Shown: positions 27,840-36,445 of the stretch, in pieces
How the letters are laid out: every line of letters begins with the position of its first letter
How positions within the stretch are numbered: position 1 is the first letter of the stretch
NCBI GenBank assembly: GCA_964600025.1
Contig: CAZRHJ010000002.1
Span: 56,882-120,881, forward strand
Reading direction: 5' to 3'
Length of the DNA: 64,000 bases
Source of the DNA: JADFUS01 sp964600025
GTDB taxonomy: Bacteria > Bacteroidota > Bacteroidia > Bacteroidales > Rikenellaceae
The notes under the pieces: model-generated
Databases searched by the model: none
Seen by the model: the letters and a program-made list of their open reading frames with translations, nothing else
What the model was told of the DNA's origin: nothing
Position numbers and translations under genes: made by a program

Positions 27840-28112
27840 TTATTTTCTAAGACCTAATTGCTTAATAATTGCTCTGTATCTCTCAATGTCCACTTTGATT
27901 AAGTAATCAAGCAAACTTCTTCTTTTACCTACAAGTTTCAACAAAGAACGACGAGTATTGAAGTCTTTGTGGTTAGCTTTAAGGTGCTGAGTAAGATGAT
28001 TGATACGGTATGAAAATAATGCGATTTGGCTCTCTGGAGAACCTGTGTCAGTATTAGACTTGCCGTAAGAAGTAAAAATTTCTTCCTTTTTTTCTTTTGA
28101 AATGTAATTCAT
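27840..28112 (-). CDS. rpsO: 30S ribosomal protein S15 (uS15)
   Basis: Primary 16S rRNA-binding protein of the small subunit platform, 90 aa. The sequence shows NTDTGSPESQIALFSYRINH, THLKANHKDFN-type core and RRSLLKLVGKRRSLLDYL. The ATG at 28112 (MNYISKEKKEEIF) is used; an in-frame upstream start at 28172 would lie above the minus-strand -7 box TATCTTTG at 28139-28146. Followed by its terminator and then element copy 3 before pnp. Confidence 0.98.
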   Translation of the reverse strand: MNYISKEKKEEIFTSYGKSNTDTGSPESQIALFSYRINHLTQHLKANHKDFNTRRSLLKLVGKRRSLLDYLIKVDIERYRAIIKQLGLRK

Positions 28113-28257
28113 CTTTTTATTTATTAAATTTTCGTCGCAAAGATAGGCATTAATATTTACCCCTGCAAACATTTATCATTATTTTTCAAAAAAAACATAT
28201 TACAATATATAGTATAATTAAAAAAAACACATTCATAGAACTTATAATTCTCAAAAG

Positions 28258-28299
28258 TTTTTGTTATTAAATAAATTTGATTATCTTTGCACACTGAAA
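28258..28299 (+). promoter_or_regulatory. rplU-rpmA promoter
   Basis: TTTTTG (28258-28263), 18-nt spacer, and TATCTTTG (28282-28289) match the Bacteroidota consensus. The 20 bases ATTATCTTTGCACACTGAAA (28280-28299) are identical to the promoter of rpmB at 58209-58228. Confidence 0.8.
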
Positions 28300-28329
28300 T
28301 ATTAAACTTATTTTAATAAGAAATAAAAA

Positions 28330-28641
28330 ATGTACGCAATTGTAGACATTGCAGGTCAACAGTTTAAAGTTGAAAAAGATCGTAAGCTTTATGTTCACCG
28401 TCTTAAAGGTGAGGAAAACTCATCTATGAGCTTCGATAAAATCCTGCTATTAGAGAATGACGGTCAGGTTAAAGTTGGCACACCTGTTGTAGAAGGTGCC
28501 TCAGTAAAAGTAAAGATTCTTAAACATCTTAAAGACGATAAAGTTATCGTATTCAAGAAAAAAAGAAGAAAAGGCTACAAAGTTAAAAATGGTCATCGCC
28601 AATATTTAACTCAGGTAGTTGTAGAAGAAATTAATGGTTAA
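28330..28641 (+). CDS. rplU: 50S ribosomal protein L21 (bL21)
   Basis: 23S rRNA-binding large-subunit protein, 103 aa, full length. It begins MYAIVDIAGQQFKVEKDRKL and contains the signature KKRRKGYKVKNGHRQYLT. The gene is 21 nt upstream of rpmA, the usual L21-L27 pair, with a strong promoter at 28258-28299. Confidence 0.99.
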   Translation: MYAIVDIAGQQFKVEKDRKLYVHRLKGEENSSMSFDKILLLENDGQVKVGTPVVEGASVKVKILKHLKDDKVIVFKKKRRKGYKVKNGHRQYLTQVVVEEING

Positions 28642-28662
28642 ACGTTTTAAATTTTAGAAGAA

Positions 28663-28923
28663 ATGGCACACAAAAAAGGTGTAGGTAGTTCAAAGAACGG
28701 CCGTGAATCAGAAAGCAAGCGTTTAGGTGTTAAACTTTTTGGCGGTCAAGTTGCTAAAGCTGGTAACATTATCGTACGTCAAAGAGGAACTCGACACAAT
28801 CCTGGCGAAAATGTAGGTATCGGTAAAGATCATACTTTATTTGCTTTGATTGATGGAACAGTAGCATTTAGAAAAAAAGCAGATGGTAAATCATTTGTTT
28901 CTATTCTTCCAACAGTTGAGTAA
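28663..28923 (+). CDS. rpmA: 50S ribosomal protein L27 (bL27)
   Basis: Large-subunit protein whose N-terminus reaches the peptidyl-transferase centre, 86 aa. It begins MAHKKGVGSSKNGRESESKR, then LGVKLFGGQVAKAGNIIVRQ and RGTRHNPGENVGIGKDHTLF. There is no N-terminal extension of the Firmicutes type, so no Prp-type cleavage is expected. Second gene of the rplU-rpmA operon, followed by a strong terminator. Confidence 0.99.
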   Translation: MAHKKGVGSSKNGRESESKRLGVKLFGGQVAKAGNIIVRQRGTRHNPGENVGIGKDHTLFALIDGTVAFRKKADGKSFVSILPTVE

Positions 28924-28941
28924 TTAACGCACAAACAAAAC

Positions 28942-28970
28942 AAAAAGCTATCCTTTGAGGATAGCTTTTT
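28942..28970 (+). terminator. rpmA terminator
   Basis: AAAAAGCTATCCT (28942-28954), 3-nt loop, AGGATAGCTTTTT (28958-28970), then TGTTTT. Confidence 0.9.
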
Positions 28971-28983
28971 TGTTTTATATTAG

Positions 28984-29094
28984 TATTGTCCGCTAAAAAC
29001 GAAACTCGCCTATTTTGTTGATAGTCATAACGTAGCGTACTGACGTACGTGAGTTATGAGTATCGGCAAAATATACAAGATAGACGAGTTTATT
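28984..29094. repeat. Palindromic interspersed element, copy 4 (rpmA/5-FCL junction)
   Basis: It begins with the terminal motif TATTGTCCGCTAAAAACG and ends in GAGTTTATT, so one end is the MITE-like end and the other the short palindrome end. The hairpin is TATTTTGTTGATAGTCATAAC / GTTATGAGTATCGGCAAAATA with the core CGTAGCGTACTGACGTACGTGA. It lies between convergent genes, within 6 nt of the 5-FCL stop codon. Confidence 0.87.
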
Positions 29095-29097
29095 TTA

Positions 29098-29649
29098 TCA
29101 CAAGATAGTTTCACTCTCACAGACAAGCATATCCAAACCCTTATCAAAACTCTCCAAAGGGATTTGCTCTACCATCTGAAAGCCATAAGCCAATCCAAGC
29201 ATTTTACATTTAAGATGTGGAATAATTCTATCATAGAAACCTTTACCGCGACCCAGTCTGTTTTTATTTCTATCAAAAGCTACTCCGGGGATAATAGCAA
29301 ATTCAATTTCAGAAGGATTTACGATTTTGGTATTTGTAGGTTCGAGTATTGATTGATAACCGACCTCTATCATATCTGGTAAATATTCTTTCAAAATCAA
29401 ATTTACACCATCTACCACTGGCAAAACAATTCGTTTTTTGCCACACCATTTATTAATAAATTCCACAGTTTGCACTTCGTCAGGCAGAGAATAATACATC
29501 AAAATAGTATTACTATTCTGAAACTCTTCAATTTGCTCTATTCTATCACAAACCATTTTTGACAATTTCAGTTTTTCCTCCATAGAATACTTTTTCTTTT
29601 CTACGGAAATCATTTTTCTAATTGTTTTCTTTTGTTCTTTAATATCCAT
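29098..29649 (-). CDS. 5-formyltetrahydrofolate cyclo-ligase
   Basis: Converts 5-formyl-THF to 5,10-methenyl-THF with ATP. 183 aa. It contains YYSLPDEVQTVEFI, KRIVLPVVDG, and the phosphate/folate loop IIPGVAFDRNKNRLGRGKGF followed by YDR. The ATG at 29649 (MDIKEQKKTIRKMI) is chosen over one at 29670, because the latter lies inside element copy 5. A strong terminator and that element separate it from the upstream DPP IV gene, so its promoter must lie in the element or in the 16 nt after it. Confidence 0.93.
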   Translation of the reverse strand: MDIKEQKKTIRKMISVEKKKYSMEEKLKLSKMVCDRIEQIEEFQNSNTILMYYSLPDEVQTVEFINKWCGKKRIVLPVVDGVNLILKEYLPDMIEVGYQSILEPTNTKIVNPSEIEFAIIPGVAFDRNKNRLGRGKGFYDRIIPHLKCKMLGLAYGFQMVEQIPLESFDKGLDMLVCESETIL

Positions 29650-29665
29650 ATTTTTTTTGTAAATT

Positions 29666-29807
29666 AGCATTGCCCACTAAAAACGAAACTCGCCTATGTT
29701 GTATATTTCACTGACGCTTATAACTCACGTACGTCCGTACGCTACGTTATGAGTAGCAGCAAAATATCCTAAGAAACCCGAGTTTATTAGGAACTTATAA
29801 AATTTCG
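29666..29807. repeat. Palindromic interspersed element, copy 5 (upstream of 5-FCL)
   Basis: About 142 bp in inverted orientation relative to copy 3. It carries the terminal motif GCATTGCCCACTAAAAACG, then CGAAACTCGCCTATG, the hairpin core ATAACTCACGTACGTCCGTACGCTACGTTAT, and ends with CGAGTTTATTAGGAACTTAT (core described in parts: ACTCACGTACGT, CC, GTACGCTACGTTAT). The lower stem is GCTG / CAGT. It is one of two copies in a tandem (not convergent) gene gap. Confidence 0.8.
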
Positions 29808-29824
29808 TAAAAATAATCATTTAA

Positions 29825-29854
29825 AAAAAACTCCCTAAAATAAGGGAGTTTTTT
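29825..29854 (-). terminator. Terminator of the second DPP IV gene
   Basis: AAAAAACTCCCT (29825-29836) and AGGGAGTTTTTT (29843-29854) around a 6-nt loop, just beyond the minus-strand gene end. Confidence 0.9.
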
Positions 29855-29857
29855 GTA

Positions 29858-32014
29858 TTATAGATTTTTGTGAACAAAATCAATACATTTTTCCATTAAG
29901 TGGTTTCTATAAACCGCACCCGGATACATACTATGATTTTTGTCAGGAACTATGTGCATTTCAAAATCTTTGTTATTGATGATAAGTGCATTAATCATCT
30001 CGTAAGTATTTTGGATATGAACATTATCATCACCAGTTCCGTGAGCAATCAAAAGTTTACCTTTTAGTCTATCAGCAAAATGTATTGGAGAGTTCTCGTC
30101 GTAACCCTTTGCGTTATCTTGTGGCAAACCGTTGTAAACTTCTGTATATATAGTATCATAATATCTCCAAGAAGTTACGGGAGCAACAGCAATAGCCGCT
30201 TTAAAAACATCATTTCCTTTCAAAATACAGTTCAAAGCCATAAAACCACCATAACTCCAACCGTAAATCATCATACGAGAAGAATCAATAAATTTCATTT
30301 TTCCAAACTCTTTTGCGGCAGCAATTTGGTCAATTACTTCCAAACGACCTAAATCTTTGTATGTACATTTTTTGAACTCTTCGCCACGCATACCAGTTCC
30401 ACGTCCATCAACACAAACCAAAATATATCCGTCTTGAACCAATGCTTGTTCCCAAGAAACGCTAAAATTATCAAGAACTTGTTGTGAACCAGGGCCAGAA
30501 TATTGAGTCATAAACAATGGATATTGTTTGTTTTCGTCAAAATCAACTGGTTTAACCATATAGGCATTCAACTCTACTCCGTCTTCGGTAGTGATAGTCA
30601 TAAATTCTTTGATAGGAATTTTGTATTCAGCAACAGTTGCTTTTAGTTTGTCGTTATTTTCCAAAACTCGAACCATTTTTCCATCACCTTTGTGCAAAGT
30701 TACAGTCAAAGGAGTAGAAGCATTTGAGAAATAAGAAATAAAATATTTGAAACCTTTGCTAAAATTCACAGAATAAGACCCTTCACCATCTGTAATACGC
30801 TTTTTGTCTTTACCGTTAAGTTTTACAGAATAAAGATTACGACGCATAGGAGAAGTTTCGGCAGACATATAATATACCAAACCTTTTTTATTATCTACAC
30901 CCAAAATAGATGTAACGTCCCAATCACCAGCAGTAACAGGGTTTAATGCACCTTTTGTCAAGCTATGAAGATACAAGTGCATAAAACCATCTCTTTCACT
31001 TTTTATAATAAAACGGTCGCCATCTGGCAAGAAAGTAATAGTTTCGTCATCAACTCTCTCAATATATTGAGGTTCTTTCTCGTTGTAAACCACTGTTGAA
31101 CTTCCGTCAGTAGCATTAGCTAACAACAAATCCAATTCGTTTTGCAAACGGTTCATTCTGAAAATAATCAATTTGTTGTTGTCTATTGACCATTTAATAC
31201 GAGGGATATAAATATCTGTTTCCTCGCCAATATCCATTTTCTGTGATTTAGAAGTAACAGTATTATAAACGTGGATAGTTACAAGTGAGTTTTGCTCACC
31301 AGCTTTTGGGTACTTGAAACTATAAACAGTTGGATAAAGTTTGTTATCAAAACGGTTCATATGATATTCTTTGACACGCTCTTCATCTGTTCTGAAATAA
31401 GCAATAGCATCAGAATTTGGCGACCACTCATAAGCACGTGCAAAACCATATTCTTCTTCATAAACCCAGTCAGGAATACCATTTAGGATATAGTTAAATT
31501 TGCCATCAGAAGTAATTTGTGTAGTTTTTTGTGAAGCTATATCAAACCAAAACAAATTATTATCTCTAACATAAGCAACTTTTTTGCCATCAGGAGAGAA
31601 TGTAGCAACTTGTTGTTTACCTTCGTCCGAAAGTTTAGTAAGGCTCTTTGTTGCCAAGTTGTAAATATAATTTTCGGCTCTGTACGAGTGACGATAAATT
31701 TGCTCAATACCAGTTTGCAACATTAATTGCTGCTCATCACCAGAGAAAGCATAGCTCGAAAATTTGAATTTTGGGCTTTGTGTATCACCATCAAACAAAA
31801 CTTCGATTTCTTTGCCAGTTACATAACTATATTTAACAATCTTATTTCCTTTTTGAGTTGTATATTCCTCTCCATTGTTCATTGAACGAACTCCACGAAC
31901 AGAACGAGATGAAAACAAGCCCTTTGCTATATCATTATAGCTAAATTTCTTTTGTGCATCTACTGCCGACACTGCCACCAAAATAGACAGAGCCAATAAT
32001 AAAAGTTTTTTCAT
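29858..32014 (-). CDS. Secreted dipeptidyl peptidase IV (S9B)
   Basis: Periplasmic or surface serine peptidase releasing Xaa-Pro dipeptides, used by asaccharolytic and peptide-fermenting Bacteroidales. 718 aa with a signal peptide (MKKLLLLALSILVAVSAVDA), a beta-propeller domain with the Glu motif DWVYEEEYGFARAYEW, and a canonical catalytic domain: S587 in YGWSYGG, D662/D663 in HGTGDDNVHIQ, H694 in PDKNHSM. This is the classical paralog; the gene at 5146-7353 is the divergent one. It follows nadC's end by about 10 nt on the same strand in the order nadC to DPP IV. Confidence 0.96.
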   Translation of the reverse strand: MKKLLLLALSILVAVSAVDAQKKFSYNDIAKGLFSSRSVRGVRSMNNGEEYTTQKGNKIVKYSYVTGKEIEVLFDGDTQSPKFKFSSYAFSGDEQQLMLQTGIEQIYRHSYRAENYIYNLATKSLTKLSDEGKQQVATFSPDGKKVAYVRDNNLFWFDIASQKTTQITSDGKFNYILNGIPDWVYEEEYGFARAYEWSPNSDAIAYFRTDEERVKEYHMNRFDNKLYPTVYSFKYPKAGEQNSLVTIHVYNTVTSKSQKMDIGEETDIYIPRIKWSIDNNKLIIFRMNRLQNELDLLLANATDGSSTVVYNEKEPQYIERVDDETITFLPDGDRFIIKSERDGFMHLYLHSLTKGALNPVTAGDWDVTSILGVDNKKGLVYYMSAETSPMRRNLYSVKLNGKDKKRITDGEGSYSVNFSKGFKYFISYFSNASTPLTVTLHKGDGKMVRVLENNDKLKATVAEYKIPIKEFMTITTEDGVELNAYMVKPVDFDENKQYPLFMTQYSGPGSQQVLDNFSVSWEQALVQDGYILVCVDGRGTGMRGEEFKKCTYKDLGRLEVIDQIAAAKEFGKMKFIDSSRMMIYGWSYGGFMALNCILKGNDVFKAAIAVAPVTSWRYYDTIYTEVYNGLPQDNAKGYDENSPIHFADRLKGKLLIAHGTGDDNVHIQNTYEMINALIINNKDFEMHIVPDKNHSMYPGAVYRNHLMEKCIDFVHKNL

Positions 32015-32023
32015 TTATCTAAA

Positions 32024-32884
32024 TTATTTTGTTGTTTCTACTGCTTTAAGACTCATATCTATACTGCGAATTTGGTGAGTCAATGCTCCTACCGATATAA
32101 AATCTACGCCACATTCTGCATACTCACGAAGATTTGTAAGAGTAATACCACCAGAAGACTCAACCTCACAAGCTCCATTAATAAATTTAACAGCTTCGAT
32201 AGTTCGTTCTGGGTTAAAATTATCTAACATAATTCTATCTACACCCAATTCCAAACATTGTTTAATATCTTCCATTGTACGTGTTTCAACCTCAATTCTA
32301 AGATTTTTGTTATTACGTTTCAGATATTCTTTTGCACCATTAACCGCCTGCGGGATACCACCTGCAAAATCAATATGATTGTCTTTCAACAAAATCATAT
32401 CAAAAAGTCCAATACGATGATTTTCTCCACCGCCTAATTTAACAGCAATTTTGTCTAACACACGCATTCCGGGAGTAGTTTTACGAGTATCCAAGACTTT
32501 TGTTTTAAGACCTTCAAGTTCTTTCACATAAACTGCTGTTTGGGTAGCAACACCACTCATACGTTGCATAATATTCAGAATAATTCTTTCTGATTGAAGC
32601 AGTGTAATCAAATTACCCTCAACATAAAATGCAATATCGCCAACTTTAACTCTCTGACCGTCCTCGATAATTTGTTCAAAAGTAACAGACGAGTCAAGAC
32701 GATTAAATACGATTTTTGCAATTTCAATACCCGCAATAATACCTTCTTGTTTTACAAGTAGTTTCATTCTTCCTCTTTGCTCGCGAGGAATACTTGACAA
32801 TGAGGTATGGTCGCCGTCGCCAATATCCTCTCTAATAGCCAATTCAATTAGCTCTTCAACGAATGGTAAATATTCTTTTTTCAT
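32024..32884 (-). CDS. nadC: Nicotinate-nucleotide pyrophosphorylase (carboxylating)
   Basis: Forms nicotinate mononucleotide from quinolinate and PRPP in NAD synthesis. 286 aa with REDIGDGDHTS, LNIMQRMSGVATQTAVYV, KVLDTRKTTPGMRVLDKIAV, GGGENHRIGLFDMILLKDNH and the C-terminal ESSGGITLTNLREYAECGVD. The ATG at 32884 is preferred to an upstream TTG (32908) that overlaps lepB. It sits 11 nt after lepB in a lepB-nadC order; nadA and nadB are not in the window. Confidence 0.96.
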   Translation of the reverse strand: MKKEYLPFVEELIELAIREDIGDGDHTSLSSIPREQRGRMKLLVKQEGIIAGIEIAKIVFNRLDSSVTFEQIIEDGQRVKVGDIAFYVEGNLITLLQSERIILNIMQRMSGVATQTAVYVKELEGLKTKVLDTRKTTPGMRVLDKIAVKLGGGENHRIGLFDMILLKDNHIDFAGGIPQAVNGAKEYLKRNNKNLRIEVETRTMEDIKQCLELGVDRIMLDNFNPERTIEAVKFINGACEVESSGGITLTNLREYAECGVDFISVGALTHQIRSIDMSLKAVETTK

Positions 32885-32895
32885 ATCTATTATTA

Positions 32896-34245
32896 TTATT
32901 TTATCCAATTAAAAATTCTGTCAAATCTGATGTTTTTGGGAAATGACTTAGCCATATCTGTCGAAAACCAAATAAAATTAGCTTTACCTACCAAATGGTC
33001 TTCGGGAACAAAACCAAAGAAGCGTGAGTCCAAAGAATTATCACGATTATCTCCCATTGCCCAATAGTAATCCATTTCTATGGTATAAGTTTTTGTAACA
33101 AGTCCATCTATCACAAACTCTCCATTAACATTTGTTTCTAATGTATGATTTTCGTAGGCAGTAATCAATCTTTCGTATAGCTTAATGTTTCGAGAATTCA
33201 AAACAATTTTATCTCCACGTTTTGGGATAGTAATTTCCTCCAAATTATGTTCATTATTTTTGTACATTACTGTGTCATAAGGAAATACGTCGATATTTGG
33301 AACTTGATTAATATTCTGGACTGCATTTTGAACACCATTCAAGGCTTTGATTTTTGATATTTGAGTAAGCGTTGCAAACATACTCATAGAAGTACCTGAG
33401 TACGAGATAATATTTCTTTCGTCAATCTGCAATTTATCTAAAACCTGTTTTGAAATTGTGTTTGGATTAAACTGAACGTGATACAAATACTCACGTGTTT
33501 CGTAATTATCTTCTTTTTTGCCATTCACATATACAATTCCATTTTGAATTTTGAGTTTATCACCCGCAAGAGCAATAGCACGTTTGATATAATTATCTCG
33601 TTTATCTACTGGGTGGTAAATTATCTCACTAATACTCTCCAAGTATTTTCTGCCATACTGACGCTTCAAAGCATAGTAATTATCCTGAGGGGATTCCACC
33701 AAAACAGTATCGCCCTGTGGGTAATTAAAAACTATAACGTCTTGATGTTTGATATGTGTATAACCTGCCAAACGCTCATAAGGTTTTTGAATCCACTCAA
33801 CATAAGATTTTGATTTTGAACCAAAAGGCATAGTATTATGAACCAAAGGCATAGCAATAGGGGTATTTGGCATTTTGGGGCCATAAGCCACTTTGCTCAC
33901 TCCTATATAATCTCCAACCAAAAGCGTTTGCTCCATAGAAGGCGACGGAATAACATACATTTCCACAAAATAAGTACGTATAAACGAAGCCACAACAAGG
34001 GCAAAAACAATAGCCTCTAACCAACCCATAATAAATTTATAAACTGAGTTTTTAGCTTTTAGTGCGGTGTGCTTATCCCAGAAAAGTACTTTGTATTTTT
34101 TAGAGATAAAATAATCATAAATAAATATCTCTAAAAATATAGCCCAGAAATTAGCCGACCAAACTACAAATATCAAGATATAGAGTATCGACCAAAAACA
34201 GAATTTAAACCATTTATTTCTTAAAATTTCTTTTATTTTGCTCAT
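32896..34245 (-). CDS. lepB: Signal peptidase I (long Bacteroidota form)
   Basis: Membrane protease removing signal peptides of Sec-exported proteins. 449 aa, much longer than the usual 250-320. N-terminal hydrophobic segments (about 15-50 and 72-92), then box B with nucleophile S103 (VIPSPSMEQTLLVGD), box D with general base K221 (YIKRAIALAGDKL), an inserted domain of about 130 residues (about 245-370), and box E MGDNRDNSLDSRFFGFVP. The long insert is usual in Bacteroidota. It lies 3 nt after dapB in the minus-strand order dapB-lepB-nadC. Confidence 0.95.
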   Translation of the reverse strand: MSKIKEILRNKWFKFCFWSILYILIFVVWSANFWAIFLEIFIYDYFISKKYKVLFWDKHTALKAKNSVYKFIMGWLEAIVFALVVASFIRTYFVEMYVIPSPSMEQTLLVGDYIGVSKVAYGPKMPNTPIAMPLVHNTMPFGSKSKSYVEWIQKPYERLAGYTHIKHQDVIVFNYPQGDTVLVESPQDNYYALKRQYGRKYLESISEIIYHPVDKRDNYIKRAIALAGDKLKIQNGIVYVNGKKEDNYETREYLYHVQFNPNTISKQVLDKLQIDERNIISYSGTSMSMFATLTQISKIKALNGVQNAVQNINQVPNIDVFPYDTVMYKNNEHNLEEITIPKRGDKIVLNSRNIKLYERLITAYENHTLETNVNGEFVIDGLVTKTYTIEMDYYWAMGDNRDNSLDSRFFGFVPEDHLVGKANFIWFSTDMAKSFPKNIRFDRIFNWIK

Positions 34246-34248
34246 ATA

Positions 34249-34965
34249 TTAAAATTTCATTAAGTCTTCCATTGAATAAACGCCTTTCTTGCCACACAAA
34301 AACTCAGCTGCCACAACCGCACCCATAGCAAAACCTCTACGACCTTTGGCACGGTGAGTAATTTGAATTAAATCCTCCTCACTTTCCCACTCCACAGAGT
34401 GAGTCCCCGGAACATTACTACGACGAATTGCAGCAATAGAAAGCTCGTTTTTTTGGATAGAAGGCACACTTACCCATTTGTCTAACCTATTCACCTCAGT
34501 GATTAGTTCGTCCGCAAGAGTAATTGCCGTACCACTCGGATAATCAACCTTTTGAGAGTGATGTTCTTCCTCTAAACTTGCCTCATATTGAGGATAATTG
34601 TTCATAAATTTGGCAAGTAAAGTGTTTATTTTGCGAAAAACATTCACCCCTATGCTGTAATTTGAAGCATAGAAAAACGCTGAATTATGTTTTTGACAAT
34701 ACTCCACTACCTCGGAATATTTGTCTAACCACGCCGTTGTACCACACACAACTGGCACATTAAATTCTATACATTTTTTGATATTATCATAGGCTGTCAA
34801 AGGAGTTGAAAATTCAACTGCTACATCTATGTCCAAAAAATTTTCTTTACAAAAATCACTGTAATTATCTCTGTCGATTATCAAGGAAACTGAATGACCA
34901 CGTTCAAGAAGCACTTTTTCTATCTCGTGCCCCATTTTTCCATAACCAATTAATGCTACTTTCAT
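34249..34965 (-). CDS. dapB: 4-hydroxy-tetrahydrodipicolinate reductase
   Basis: NAD(P)H-dependent step of the diaminopimelate/lysine pathway. 238 aa. It contains the Rossmann start VALIGYGKMGHEIE, VVCGTTAW, FYASNYSIGVNVF, the catalytic EEHHSQKVDYPSGTA and the C-terminal RAKGRRGFAMGAVVAAEFL. The ATG at 34965 is used; a longer frame extends into the divergent promoter region. First gene of dapB-lepB-nadC. Confidence 0.95.
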   Translation of the reverse strand: MKVALIGYGKMGHEIEKVLLERGHSVSLIIDRDNYSDFCKENFLDIDVAVEFSTPLTAYDNIKKCIEFNVPVVCGTTAWLDKYSEVVEYCQKHNSAFFYASNYSIGVNVFRKINTLLAKFMNNYPQYEASLEEEHHSQKVDYPSGTAITLADELITEVNRLDKWVSVPSIQKNELSIAAIRRSNVPGTHSVEWESEEDLIQITHRAKGRRGFAMGAVVAAEFLCGKKGVYSMEDLMKF

Positions 34966-34986
34966 TGTAAAACGCTTAATTAATAT

Positions 34987-35012
34987 TATATTTGCATTGA
35001 ATTGCAAATATA
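34987..35012. promoter_or_regulatory. Symmetric divergent promoter, dapB (minus) and truA (plus)
   Basis: TATATTTGCA (34987-34996) and its exact inverted copy TGCAAATATA (35003-35012) are 6 nt apart. Each half is a consensus -7 box: plus-strand TATATTTG at 34987 for truA (ATG at 35027) and minus-strand TATATTTG at 35012-35005 for dapB (ATG at 34965). The two promoters face each other across a perfect 10-bp inverted repeat, so polymerase binding at one should exclude the other. Confidence 0.65.
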
Positions 35013-35026
35013 ACGATTTTTTGCTT

Positions 35027-35761
35027 ATGACAAGGTATTTTATAGAATTATCATACAAAGGAACTCACTACAACGGTTGGCAGATTCAACCGAACGCTCC
35101 CTCGATACAACAAACTATCGAAGAGGCTTTGTCTAAACTACTTAGACACAATACAAATATAGTAGGTGCAGGGCGAACAGACACTGGTGTTCACGCCTCA
35201 AAATATATTGCTCATTTTGACACCGAATCAGACAAAGACTGCACGCAGGAGAATTTTGTCTATCATTTTAATGCAATTTTGCCAAAAGATATTGCTATCC
35301 ACAAGATATACAGGGTAGATAGCGAGCTTCACGCAAGATTTTCGGCACTCGAAAGAGAATATAAATACTACATATCTACCACCAAAAACCCTTTTGTGAT
35401 AGATACTGCATATATTTTTACTATGCAACTGGATTTGGAAAAAATGCAAGAGGCCGCAAATTTATTGCTCAACGTAAGCGATTTTACAAGCTTTGCAAAA
35501 CTACATACAGACACAAAAACAAATTTCTGTAAAGTTACAAAAGCAAGTTTTGAGAAAAATGGAGATATAATAGTGTTTACTATCAAAGCAGATAGATTTT
35601 TGAGGAATATGGTAAGAGCCATTGTAGGCACACTTTTGGAAGTAGGGAGAGGCAAAATAACAATCTCGGATTTCAAAAAAATTATTGAAGCAAAAGACCG
35701 CTGTGCAGCTAAATCCTCTGCTTCTTCAAATGGATTATTTTTAACGGATATAAAATACTAA
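35027..35761 (+). CDS. truA: tRNA pseudouridine synthase A
   Basis: Makes pseudouridine at positions 38-40 of the tRNA anticodon arm. 244 aa with YKGTHYNGWQIQPNAPSIQ, the catalytic motif GAGRTDTGVHASKY (Asp D52) and a C-terminal FLRNMVRAIVGTLLEVGRGK. The ATG at 35027 is used rather than an upstream TTG in the promoter. It is followed after 4 nt by the FAH-family gene. Confidence 0.96.
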   Translation: MTRYFIELSYKGTHYNGWQIQPNAPSIQQTIEEALSKLLRHNTNIVGAGRTDTGVHASKYIAHFDTESDKDCTQENFVYHFNAILPKDIAIHKIYRVDSELHARFSALEREYKYYISTTKNPFVIDTAYIFTMQLDLEKMQEAANLLLNVSDFTSFAKLHTDTKTNFCKVTKASFEKNGDIIVFTIKADRFLRNMVRAIVGTLLEVGRGKITISDFKKIIEAKDRCAAKSSASSNGLFLTDIKY

Positions 35762-35765
35762 CAAT

Positions 35766-36383
35766 ATGAAAATGATATGTATAGGTCGCAACTATCACGA
35801 CCACATCAAAGAACTTTCAAATAGTGTTCCCACAGAACCTATGTTCTTTATGAAACCAGACACTGCCCAATTACGTAACAACGAAGATTTTTATATTCCT
35901 GAATTTTCGCAAGATTTGCAGTACGAAACAGAAGTTGTTGTAAAAATCAATAGAGTTGTAAAATCTATTGACAGAAAATTTGCGTCGAGATGCTACACCG
36001 AAGTGGGTATAGGGATTGATTTTACAGCAAGAGATTTGCAACGTAAATGTGCCGAAGCAGGACGACCTTGGGAAATTGCAAAATCATTCGATAAGTCGGC
36101 TCCCGTTCCAAACGATTTCATACCTTTGGACGAACTCGGAGGAGATGTTATGAACCTAAATTTCAGAATGACAATCAACGGCGAAGAACGCCAAAGAGCC
36201 AACACAAGTGAAATGATATTTGATGTGGACACACTTATTGAACACGTTTCTAAATATGTTACACTAAAAATCGGAGATTTAATTTTTACTGGCACACCTT
36301 CGGGTGTTGGCAAAGTAAACATTGGCGACCATTTGGAAGCGTGGCTCGAAGACCGCAAATTATTAGATTTTTATATACGCTAA
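35766..36383 (+). CDS. Fumarylacetoacetate hydrolase (FAH) family protein
   Basis: 205-aa metal-dependent enzyme of the FAH fold, similar to the short acylpyruvate hydrolase/oxaloacetate decarboxylase members (YcgM-like). Motifs: KMICIGRNYHDHI, PMFFMKPDTAQL, LQYETEVVVKINR (metal-binding Glu), GIDFTARDLQRKC, GRPWEIAKSFDKSAP and GDLIFTGTPSGVGKV. Natural substrate not predictable. It is in a plus-strand unit with truA. Confidence 0.9.
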   Translation: MKMICIGRNYHDHIKELSNSVPTEPMFFMKPDTAQLRNNEDFYIPEFSQDLQYETEVVVKINRVVKSIDRKFASRCYTEVGIGIDFTARDLQRKCAEAGRPWEIAKSFDKSAPVPNDFIPLDELGGDVMNLNFRMTINGEERQRANTSEMIFDVDTLIEHVSKYVTLKIGDLIFTGTPSGVGKVNIGDHLEAWLEDRKLLDFYIR

Positions 36384-36386
36384 AAC

Positions 36387-36419
36387 ATTTGCAGAAAAAA
36401 ATATTTTGGACTACATTTG
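36387..36419 (+). promoter_or_regulatory. fprA promoter
   Basis: ATTTG (36387-36391), a 20-nt spacer, TACATTTG (36412-36419), 26 nt before the ATG of fprA. It lies just after the FAH stop codon, so fprA starts a new transcript. Confidence 0.6.
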
Positions 36420-36445
36420 TAAAATAAAACAAAAAAATATTAATT

